A stretch of DNA of 64,000 nt from the NCBI GenBank assembly GCA_035645695.1, contig DASQMC010000063.1, positions 1 through 64,000 of the forward strand. The letters are read 5' to 3'. Under the pieces are notes generated by a model. The model saw only the letters and a list, made by a program, of their open reading frames with translations, made no database searches and was not told where the DNA came from. Source of the DNA: JAIVJZ01 sp035645695 (GTDB lineage Bacteria > Acidobacteriota > Blastocatellia > Pyrinomonadales > Pyrinomonadaceae). A program made the position numbers and the translations under genes. This document shows positions 58,403 through 64,000 of this stretch, one piece after another (within the stretch, counting starts at the first letter, position 1; each line of letters begins with the position of its first letter).

Positions 58403-59216
58403 ATCCAAAGACGTGATAGCCGCCCATGAGGCGCGTGCCGAGAAAGGTGAAGAGGACGAGGCCGAAACCGGCCACGCCGACGAGCGCGCTTTTGCGCCCG
58501 CGCCATTGCGTGCGGTAGTGAATCATCGTCAGGTAGAGCAGCCAGGTGATGAGCGCGAAGACCTCCTTCGGGTCGTTGTGCCAGATGCGCCCGGTCTGTT
58601 GTGAAGACAGGATCGCTCCGGTGACGATGCCGAGCGACAGGAGCGTGAAGCCGATACCGGCGGCGGTCGATCCGATGTCGTCAACGGTCGTCAGCGACGG
58701 CAGGCGATGAAAGAGCGCGGAGAAGGTCTTCAATTTCAACTCGCGTTCCTGCCAGAGGTACATCGCGCTCGCGGCGAAGACGACGAAGAAGGCGGCGTAG
58801 GAAAAGATCAGGAGCGTGGTGTGGATGGGAAAGACCCACCCGGCCGCGCCCTCAGCCACCGTCCCGGCGCGCGCATCCGCGGACGAACGCACGAGCATCG
58901 CCGCCGTGACGAGAAAGGCCACGAGCGGCATCAGGAACGTACCGAGCGCTTTGACCTGATAGCGGAAGTGCGCCATGCCGTAGGCGACGACGAGCGTCCA
59001 CGCCAGAAAAGATAAAGTCTCGCGCAGGCCGAACAGAGGATAGCGTCCATCCTGTATCCAGTCGCCGAGGAACGCCCCCGTGTGCAGCGCGAAGCCGATG
59101 CCGAGCGAGACGACCGCCACGCGCTCGACCGAGCGACGCTTGTAGGCGAACGCCAGAATCGCGTGGACGGCGGCGTTGACGTAGGCTGCTAAAGCTGCGA
59201 GCAGGAGATATGTCAT
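58401..59216 (-). CDS. CcsA/ResC-like cytochrome c assembly membrane protein
   Basis: A 271-residue protein with about eight membrane helices. GWVFPIHTTLLIFSYAAFF provides a heme-ligand histidine. The tryptophan-rich/WWD-related region is seen in GRIWHNDPKEVFALITWLLYLTMIHYR, typical of CcsA-type heme handling (a shortened form of HemX/CcsA). It probably helps heme delivery for cytochrome c maturation or regulates HemA. Co-occurrence upstream of hemA matches the hemX-hemA-hemC-hemD arrangement of Bacillus. The ATG at 59216 is the most sensible start. Confidence 0.82.
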   Translation of the reverse strand: MTYLLLAALAAYVNAAVHAILAFAYKRRSVERVAVVSLGIGFALHTGAFLGDWIQDGRYPLFGLRETLSFLAWTLVVAYGMAHFRYQVKALGTFLMPLVAFLVTAAMLVRSSADARAGTVAEGAAGWVFPIHTTLLIFSYAAFFVVFAASAMYLWQERELKLKTFSALFHRLPSLTTVDDIGSTAAGIGFTLLSLGIVTGAILSSQQTGRIWHNDPKEVFALITWLLYLTMIHYRTQWRGRKSALVGVAGFGLVLFTFLGTRLMGGYHVFG

Positions 59217-59393
59217 CGGAGGCGCTTGGAAACTCGTCGAAACCTTCTTGCGGCATTGTAAGGGATGAAGGAAAACAGTCGCAAGCGCACAATTCCGGGG
59301 CGCGCTGTTGTCATAAAACGGCAAGTCGTGAGAAACTCCGAAACGTGCCAACCCACAAGCCGCCAGTTAATTTCGGGTCGAAGGTAAAGGGTC

Positions 59394-59972
59394 ATGCCTG
59401 ATCGCACGGACGCCTGGGAACTGCTCTGCGAATACACGAAGGGCGACAGCCTGCGCCGCCATGCTCTCGCCGTCGAGACGGCGATGCGCGCCGCGGCCGC
59501 GCGCTACGGCGATGCGGGCGCGGACGTTGACGAATGGGGCATGGTCGGCCTTCTCCACGATTTCGATTACGAGATGTTTCCCGGCGCGGACGAGCACCCT
59601 TTCAAGGGCGCGACTATACTGTGCGGGCGCGGCTATCCCGACCACTTCATCCGTGCCATTCTGGGACACGCCACCTACACGAATGTTCCGCGCGACACGC
59701 CGCTGGCTCGCGCGCTCTTTGCCACTGACGAACTCTGCGGTTTCCTCGTCGCCTGCGCTCTGGTGCGCCCGTCGAAGAGTTTGGACGACATGGAAGTCTC
59801 GTCCGTCAGGAAGAAACTCAAGGACAAGGCTTTCGCGCGGACGGTGAACCGCGAAGACATTCATCAGGGCGTCGCCGAGCTGGGCGTCTCGCTCGACGAA
59901 CACATACGCTTCTGTATAGACGCGCTGCGCCCCGTGCAAAAAGAGATCGGGTTGAATAGTTTGACGGAATAG
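59394..59972 (+). CDS. HD/HDIG-domain hydrolase
   Basis: A 192-residue single-domain protein. HD-superfamily metal ligands are seen in SLRRHALAVETAMR (first His), VGLLHDFDYEMFP (HD), AILGHATYT and ATDELCGFLVACALVRPS (final Asp). Small HD proteins of this kind are often annotated as hydrolases of nucleotides or phosphate esters. The substrate is unknown. It is divergent from the ccsA-hemA operon. Confidence 0.8.
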   Translation: MPDRTDAWELLCEYTKGDSLRRHALAVETAMRAAAARYGDAGADVDEWGMVGLLHDFDYEMFPGADEHPFKGATILCGRGYPDHFIRAILGHATYTNVPRDTPLARALFATDELCGFLVACALVRPSKSLDDMEVSSVRKKLKDKAFARTVNREDIHQGVAELGVSLDEHIRFCIDALRPVQKEIGLNSLTE

Positions 59973-60052
59973 CTTGACGACAGTGAGGCGCGCCCTGTCC
60001 GGGCTGAGGCCGCGTTCGATGCCGCGAACGAGCGAACGGCGCGCGAGAGACT

Positions 60053-60436
60053 TCAAAAACTGATGAACATCGGCGACGCGGAGAGGGCTGCGAGCGTCAA
60101 AACGAGCGCGAAAAGGGCGGTCAGCGCGGCTTGCAGTTTGCGACGGCGCGCCGTGTGGCGGTAAACGAAAATGCAGGCGAGGGTAATGAAGAGAATTGGC
60201 ACGGCCAAGACAGAGAAGATCGCGGCGGGGCCGGGTGTCGGGAAGCACGCCGTGTCGTCAATCGTCCAGTAGGCGAGCGCGCGCATCCCGCCCGTATTGA
60301 TGAGGGCGGCGACCAGAGAAGTGATGATGAGCAATTTCCAGCGCACCGGGAAAAATGTCCTTCCAGAACCGCGTCTGTGCAATGATGTTTGGCAAGGTTG
60401 TTTGAAAGAGAGCAAAGGCGGATCGCCGCCAAGCAT
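60053..60436 (-). CDS. Hypothetical small membrane protein
   Basis: A protein of up to 127 residues with about three hydrophobic segments (KLLIITSLVAALINTGGM, FSVLAVPILFITLACIFVY, LQAALTALFALVLTLAALSA). I do not recognise a family. The N-terminal 30 residues look non-native, and a GTG at 60346 could be the real start. Support comes only from the hydrophobic pattern and position in an otherwise empty 570-base gap. Confidence 0.45.
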   Translation of the reverse strand: MLGGDPPLLSFKQPCQTSLHRRGSGRTFFPVRWKLLIITSLVAALINTGGMRALAYWTIDDTACFPTPGPAAIFSVLAVPILFITLACIFVYRHTARRRKLQAALTALFALVLTLAALSASPMFISF

Positions 60437-60450
60437 AACATAGGAGTTGT

Positions 60451-60535
60451 AAGTGACAAGCGACGGGCGAGAGGCTACCAGTCATTGCTCCGGCCGTCCC
60501 AAGACATGCCGCCTGTCGCCCGTCGCTCGTCGCTT
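60451..60535. repeat. Heptad inverted repeat, words AAGTGAC/AAGCGAC/GGGCGAG
   Basis: The 25-base arms (60451-60475 and 60511-60535) match at 22 positions. It is a diverged member of the GTGAC word family. It ends 8 bases before the proline dehydrogenase start, in a divergent gap. Confidence 0.82.
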
Positions 60536-60543
60536 AGAAATAA

Positions 60544-61464
60544 ATGGTAACTAGAAACGCACTATTGTATCTGGCAAGGCACGAAGGATTGAAGGACTTC
60601 GCCACGCGCTTCAGCCCGTTTAAAAAGATGACGACGCGCTTCGTGGCGGGCGAGGACATGGACGAAGCCGTCGCCGCGATACGTGAGATTAACGCGCGCG
60701 GCGCGAGCGCGTCGTTCGACCATCTTAATGAATCGGTCGCCAGCCACGCCGAGACGGAAGAGGAAGTGCGTGAGTATAATCGCGTGCTCGCGGCCATCGA
60801 CGAGACGGGCATACGCTCGAACGTCTCGATCAAGTTGACGCAATTCGGGCTGGAAATAGACCCCGAACTGGCCTATCGCAATGCGCGCGAAGTGGTGGCG
60901 GAAGCGGCACGGCGGGGCAATTTCGTCCGCGTGGACATGGAGCAGTCGAGCGTCACGCAGGTGACTATAGACATCTTCAAACGCCTGCGCGCGGAGTTCG
61001 ACCTGAACACGGTCGGGATCGTTTTGCAATCATATTTGCGGCGCACCGAACGCGATGTCGAAGACCTCTTGAAGATTCCGGCGCGCATACGCATCTGCAA
61101 GGGCGCGTACAACGAACCGCCCGAAGTGGCTTTCCCGGACAAGCGCGACGTGGACGAAAATTACGTTCGCGTGATGCGGACGCTTTTGTCGAGCGGCGTC
61201 TATCACGGCATCGCGACGCATGACCCGGCCATGATCGAAGCGACCATCAACCATGCCGCCCGCGAGGGCATCAGCAAAGAGGCTTTCGAGTTTCAAATGC
61301 TCTACGGCGTCAGGCGCGACCTGCAAGTGCAACTCCGCGCCGACGGCTATAACATGCGCGTCTATGTGCCCTACGGCAAGCACTGGTATCCTTACTTCAT
61401 GCGGCGGCTGGCGGAACGCCCGGCCAACGTCTGGTTTGTCATGAAGAATTTATTGAAAGGTTGA
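60544..61464 (+). CDS. putA: Proline dehydrogenase (stand-alone PRODH)
   Basis: A 306-residue FAD-dependent enzyme oxidising L-proline to pyrroline-5-carboxylate, the first step of proline catabolism. The TIM-barrel PRODH motifs are SNVSIKLTQFGLEID, FVRVDMEQSS, VGIVLQSYLRRTERDVEDLL, RICKGAYNEPPEVAF, IATHDPAM, FEFQMLYGVRRDLQ and RVYVPYGKHWYPYFMRRLAERP. The length matches the short Thermus-type enzyme rather than bifunctional PutA. The NfeD gene follows by about 10 bases. The symbol putA is used loosely for this monofunctional form. Confidence 0.93.
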   Translation: MVTRNALLYLARHEGLKDFATRFSPFKKMTTRFVAGEDMDEAVAAIREINARGASASFDHLNESVASHAETEEEVREYNRVLAAIDETGIRSNVSIKLTQFGLEIDPELAYRNAREVVAEAARRGNFVRVDMEQSSVTQVTIDIFKRLRAEFDLNTVGIVLQSYLRRTERDVEDLLKIPARIRICKGAYNEPPEVAFPDKRDVDENYVRVMRTLLSSGVYHGIATHDPAMIEATINHAAREGISKEAFEFQMLYGVRRDLQVQLRADGYNMRVYVPYGKHWYPYFMRRLAERPANVWFVMKNLLKG

Positions 61465-61476
61465 AACGGGAGTGTG

Positions 61477-61977
61477 ATGAGCGACCTCGTGTGGATCCTG
61501 TGGGTGGTGCTCGGCGTGATCCTGATCGTCGCCGAAATCTTTACGTCGGGTTTCGTGCTGCTCTGGTTCGGGGTGGGCGCGATTGCCGCCGCGCTCGCCG
61601 CGATTGCCGGTGCGGGCTACCCTTTCCAATTCCTAATCTTCTTCGTCGTCTCGATTGCGCTGACCGCCGCCTCGCGCACGATCTTCACGAAGTATCTCAC
61701 GCGCCATGCGGACGAAGGCAATTATAAAACCGGCGCGGAATCGCTGCCGGGGCAGGTGGGGACGGTCGTCGCCGCTAGCCGCGGCGCGCTCCTCGAAGGC
61801 GCGGTGAAAGTCTACGGCTCGACGTGGACGGCCTACCCGGCCGAAGGCGAGGAACCTTTGGAGGACGGCGCGCGCGTGGTGGTCGAAAGCGTTCGCGGAG
61901 CGTCGATCTACGTCCGCCGCGCCCCATCGGCACCCGACTGGCGTCCGAGCGCGCTGCCGGAAGCGAGGGAAGAGTAA
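61477..61977 (+). CDS. NfeD-like membrane protein
   Basis: A protein of about 166 residues with two to three N-terminal hydrophobic helices (VWILWVVLGVILIVAEIFT, VLLWFGVGAIAAALAAIAG, FLIFFVVSIALTAASRTIF). A C-terminal OB-fold domain follows (GTVVAASRGALLEGAVKVYG, WTAYPAEGEEPLEDGARVVV). This is the short NfeD form, whose family members work with stomatin-like proteins in membrane quality control. No stomatin gene is adjacent. An overlapping GTG at 61474 is an alternative start. Confidence 0.88.
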   Translation: MSDLVWILWVVLGVILIVAEIFTSGFVLLWFGVGAIAAALAAIAGAGYPFQFLIFFVVSIALTAASRTIFTKYLTRHADEGNYKTGAESLPGQVGTVVAASRGALLEGAVKVYGSTWTAYPAEGEEPLEDGARVVVESVRGASIYVRRAPSAPDWRPSALPEAREE

Positions 61978-61978
61978 G

Positions 61979-62157
61979 ACCAAAGGGGGAAAGGGGCAAA
62001 GGGAAAAGGGTAAGGGGTAAGGGGGAAGGGGAAAAGGGTAAAGGGGAAAAGGGAAAAGGTAAACACAGGAAGCGGGGCGCAGCATCGAATGGCTGCGCCC
62101 CGCTTTTGTCTTAAGCCTTTACCCCTTACCCCTTACCCCTTACCCTTTTCCCCTTGT
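61979..62157. repeat. G-rich heptad inverted repeat (AAGGGGT words) enclosing a terminator
   Basis: The left arm (about 61979-62064) is a run of 7-8-base words such as AAAGGGG, TAAGGGG and AAAAGGG. The right arm (about 62115-62156) is CCTTACC repeated. Between them sits a separate perfect 13-base GC-rich stem (62071-62104). It lies between the convergent NfeD and PP2C genes. Confidence 0.9.
62070..62107. terminator. Strong hairpin terminator between NfeD and PP2C genes
   Basis: AGCGGGGCGCAGC (62071-62083) pairs perfectly with GCTGCGCCCCGCT (62092-62104) around an 8-base loop and is followed by TTT. It can serve both convergent genes. Confidence 0.85.
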
Positions 62158-62158
62158 T

Positions 62159-63094
62159 TCAAGGTATGGGCGAGGTGTCGTCTTCCATGCCGGGGAGGGT
62201 CTTGTCGTCTTCGAGGGCGGCGAGTTCGACGGTGATCGGTTCGAGGGCGGAGGCGGTGAGTTCTTCGCCGTCGAATCGCGCGAGGACGACCGTGATGTTG
62301 TCTTCGCCGCCGCGCTTGTTGGCCTCTTTGATGAGGGCGTCGCAGGCCGCGGCGAGGTCGCCGTGGCTATCGGCGACGATCTGGAGCATCTCTTCGGCGC
62401 GCATCTTGCCGGAAAGCCCGTCGCTACAGAGCAGCATGATGTCGCCGCGCTGGAGGCGGACGCGCGAGATGACGGGCGTCAGATCGCTCTGCGCGCCGAG
62501 CGCCTGAAGGATGACGTTGCGGAACATGTGCGTCTCGGCGTCTTCCTCTGTGATCTGGCCGACATCGACGAGTTGCTGCACGAGGGATTGATCCTTGGTC
62601 GCCAGTTTGATCTCGTCGCCGCGAATGACGTAGGCGCGGCTGTCGCCGACCTGAACGAAGTCCATCGAGTGCCCGGAGATGGCGGCGGCGGTGAGCGTCG
62701 CGCCCATGCCGCTGCAACGCGGGTCTTCGAGGCTCTTGCGGTGGATGGCGTAGTTGGCGTAGCCGGTGGCGTTGCGCAGGCAATCGACGAGGGCGACGGG
62801 CGCACCCTGATCGTCCGTTTTGTGCTCGTCGTCTTCGGTCAACATCTCGCGCACGCTATCGACGGCCATCCGGCTCGCCACGTCGCCGGCGAGCGCGCCG
62901 CCCATCCCGTCCGAGACGATGAGCACCAGCCCCTCGCCGCCCACTTCAAAACTTCGGATTCCCTCGGGCGGCTCGGCCAGGCCGTCCGAACCGCTCCAAC
63001 TCGCTCCCGAAGCGAGATCGAGCACGAGGAAGTTGTCCTCGTTGCCTTGCCGGACGCGGCCGACATCGGTTTGTGCGTGTAGCTCGACGAACAT
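62159..63094 (-). CDS. PP2C-type serine/threonine protein phosphatase
   Basis: A 311-residue metal-dependent phosphatase, the usual counterpart of Hanks-type kinases like the one at 299. Motifs: TDVGRVRQGNEDNFLV, LIVSDGMGGALAGDVAS, MGATLTAAAISG, VQVGDSRAYVIRGDEI, DIMLLCSDGLSGKM and EDNITVVLARF, giving the four conserved metal-binding aspartates. It has no membrane span. The ATG at 63094 is preferred over a TTG two codons upstream that lies in the heptad repeat. Confidence 0.94.
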   Translation of the reverse strand: MFVELHAQTDVGRVRQGNEDNFLVLDLASGASWSGSDGLAEPPEGIRSFEVGGEGLVLIVSDGMGGALAGDVASRMAVDSVREMLTEDDEHKTDDQGAPVALVDCLRNATGYANYAIHRKSLEDPRCSGMGATLTAAAISGHSMDFVQVGDSRAYVIRGDEIKLATKDQSLVQQLVDVGQITEEDAETHMFRNVILQALGAQSDLTPVISRVRLQRGDIMLLCSDGLSGKMRAEEMLQIVADSHGDLAAACDALIKEANKRGGEDNITVVLARFDGEELTASALEPITVELAALEDDKTLPGMEDDTSPIP

Positions 63095-63098
63095 AAGC

Positions 63099-63183
63099 AA
63101 GTGACAGGTGACAGGTGACGGGTGACAGGTGATAAGACAATCAAGAGTTTATCTTGTCACCTGTCACCTGTCACCTGTCACTT
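63099..63183. repeat. Heptad inverted repeat, word GTGACAG (transsulfuration-PP2C gap)
   Basis: The left arm (63099-63136) and right arm (63153-63183) match at 29 of the outer 31 positions. The right arm contains the stop codon and last codons of the PLP enzyme gene on the minus strand. The same word family occurs after recJ at 25971. Confidence 0.92.
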
Positions 63184-63999
63184 AATTTTCCCAAGCGCCT
63201 GATCGAGATCGGCGATGATGTCGTCCACGTCTTCGAGGCCGACGGAGATGCGCACGAGGCCGTCGGTGATGCCGAGGCGGGCGCGCGTTTCGGGAAGCAC
63301 GGAGGCGTGCGTCATGGTCGCAGGGTGCGAGATTAAGGTCTCAACCGCGCCGAGACTTTCGGCGAGCGTGCAGAGCAGCACGCCTTCGAGCACGGCGCGC
63401 GCGTTCGCGAGCGAACCGACATCGAAGGCCACCATACCGCCGAAACCGCGCTGTTGCCGCTTCGCCAGATCGTGCTGGCGGTGCGAGAGCGACCCCGGAT
63501 AGTAGAGCTTCTCGACCTTCGGGTGCTCTTCGAGAAAGGCGGCGACGGCGCGGCCGTTCCGGTCGTGCTGCTCCATGCGCAGGGCGAGCGTCTTCGTGCC
63601 GCGCATGATGAGCCACGAGTCGAAGGGCGAGAGGATCGCGCCCACGCTGTTCTGGATGAACTTGAGCCACTCGGCGTCCTGCTCGTCGTTCAGGACGACC
63701 ACGCCGCCGACGCTGTCCGAATGGCCGTTCAGATATTTCGTCGTCGAGTGCAGCACGATGTCCACGCCGAACTCAAGCGGGCGTTGCAGGTAGGGCGAAA
63801 GGAACGTGTTGTCGCACACGACCCGCGCGCCGCGCGCGTGCGCGATGTCGGAGACGGCTTGCAGGTCAGTCACCATCATCACGGGGTTGGTCGGCGTCTC
63901 GACGAAGACCATCCGCGTGTTGTCGCGAATCGCGGCCTCGACGTTCGACGCGTCCGACGTGTCAACGTAGGTAAACTCGATGCCGTAGTTCGAGAGCAC
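63178..63999 (-). CDS. PLP-dependent transsulfuration enzyme (cystathionine synthase/lyase family), 5' end beyond window
   Basis: The C-terminal 273 residues of a Cys/Met-metabolism PLP enzyme; the start lies beyond 64000. The PLP-binding lysine is in DIVLHSTTKYLNGHSDSVGG. VFVETPTNPVMMVTDL, VVCDNTFLSPYLQRPLEFG, KVEKLYYPGSLSHRQHDLAK and LAESLGAVETLISHPATMTH match cystathionine gamma-synthase/gamma-lyase. The two activities cannot be told apart from this fragment. Its last codons form part of a heptad repeat arm. Confidence 0.9.
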   Translation of the reverse strand: MLSNYGIEFTYVDTSDASNVEAAIRDNTRMVFVETPTNPVMMVTDLQAVSDIAHARGARVVCDNTFLSPYLQRPLEFGVDIVLHSTTKYLNGHSDSVGGVVVLNDEQDAEWLKFIQNSVGAILSPFDSWLIMRGTKTLALRMEQHDRNGRAVAAFLEEHPKVEKLYYPGSLSHRQHDLAKRQQRGFGGMVAFDVGSLANARAVLEGVLLCTLAESLGAVETLISHPATMTHASVLPETRARLGITDGLVRISVGLEDVDDIIADLDQALGKIK

Positions 64000-64000
64000 G

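Overview
The window looks like a chromosomal stretch of a high-GC Gram-negative bacterium with an outer membrane. It carries Mla lipid transport, LPS-export genes and a Wza-like exporter, alongside RNase J, HPr kinase and a CcsA-type cytochrome c assembly protein. This mix, with many oversized secreted beta-propeller enzymes, fits Acidobacteriota and perhaps Blastocatellia. That placement is inferred from gene content only. About 56 protein genes and one RNA gene (RNase P RNA, rnpB) are supported. I saw no tRNA, rRNA, CRISPR array, prophage or insertion sequence.

Layout. 0-4 kb: a transmembrane Ser/Thr kinase and an FHA-GAF-adenylate/guanylate cyclase. 4-7 kb (minus): mlaE-mlaF-mlaD. 7.3-9.5 kb (minus): ECF sigma factor, zinc anti-sigma factor and a Spy-like periplasmic protein. 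9.8-15.2 kb: a Cache/HAMP/HD-GYP protein and a beta-propeller amidohydrolase. 15.4-26 kb: ftsY, ribD, rsmA, RNase J, small proteins, an SDR, uppP, PilZ and recJ. 26-37.5 kb: a long cluster lptC/A-lptB-rpoN-hpf-yceI-hprK-rapZ-zf-TFIIB-EIIA-HPr-EI, joining LPS export, sigma-54, ribosome hibernation and a permease-less phosphotransferase system. 37.9-43.2 kb: polysaccharide export, a DUF11 surface protein and a CPBP-family membrane protein. 43.3-43.8 kb: rnpB. 44-52 kb: a ribbon-helix-helix protein, TPR protein, MFS transporter, phosphatase-superfamily enzyme and a tricorn-like S41 protease. 53-59 kb (minus): an NtrC-type regulator and ccsA-hemA-hemC-hemD. 59-64 kb: HD hydrolase, proline dehydrogenase, NfeD, PP2C phosphatase and a partial PLP-dependent transsulfuration enzyme.

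The most unusual signal is not a gene. About fifteen intergenic gaps hold long inverted repeats whose arms are tandem runs of 7-base words. The word differs between loci (for example GTGAATC, GTGACAG, GATGAAC, AGCAGTA, GTTTCAA, AAGGGGT), but the 7-base period is shared. Arms reach about 30 bp with 0-2 mismatches. They often start at or before the stop codon of the upstream gene, so that the last codons are array sequence. Because 7 is 1 modulo 3 and most words contain TGA or TAA, they place stop codons in all three frames. Several share a similar loop core (AAAG...GGTTTT). A related heptad run lies inside rnpB. They resemble the heptanucleotide STRR repeats of cyanobacteria, but are arranged as hairpins.

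Three conserved enzymes have altered key residues: RapZ lacks the Walker A lysine (GSGMSS), RibD has His for a zinc-ligand Cys (LEPHAH), and the CPBP protein has QQ in place of the catalytic EE.
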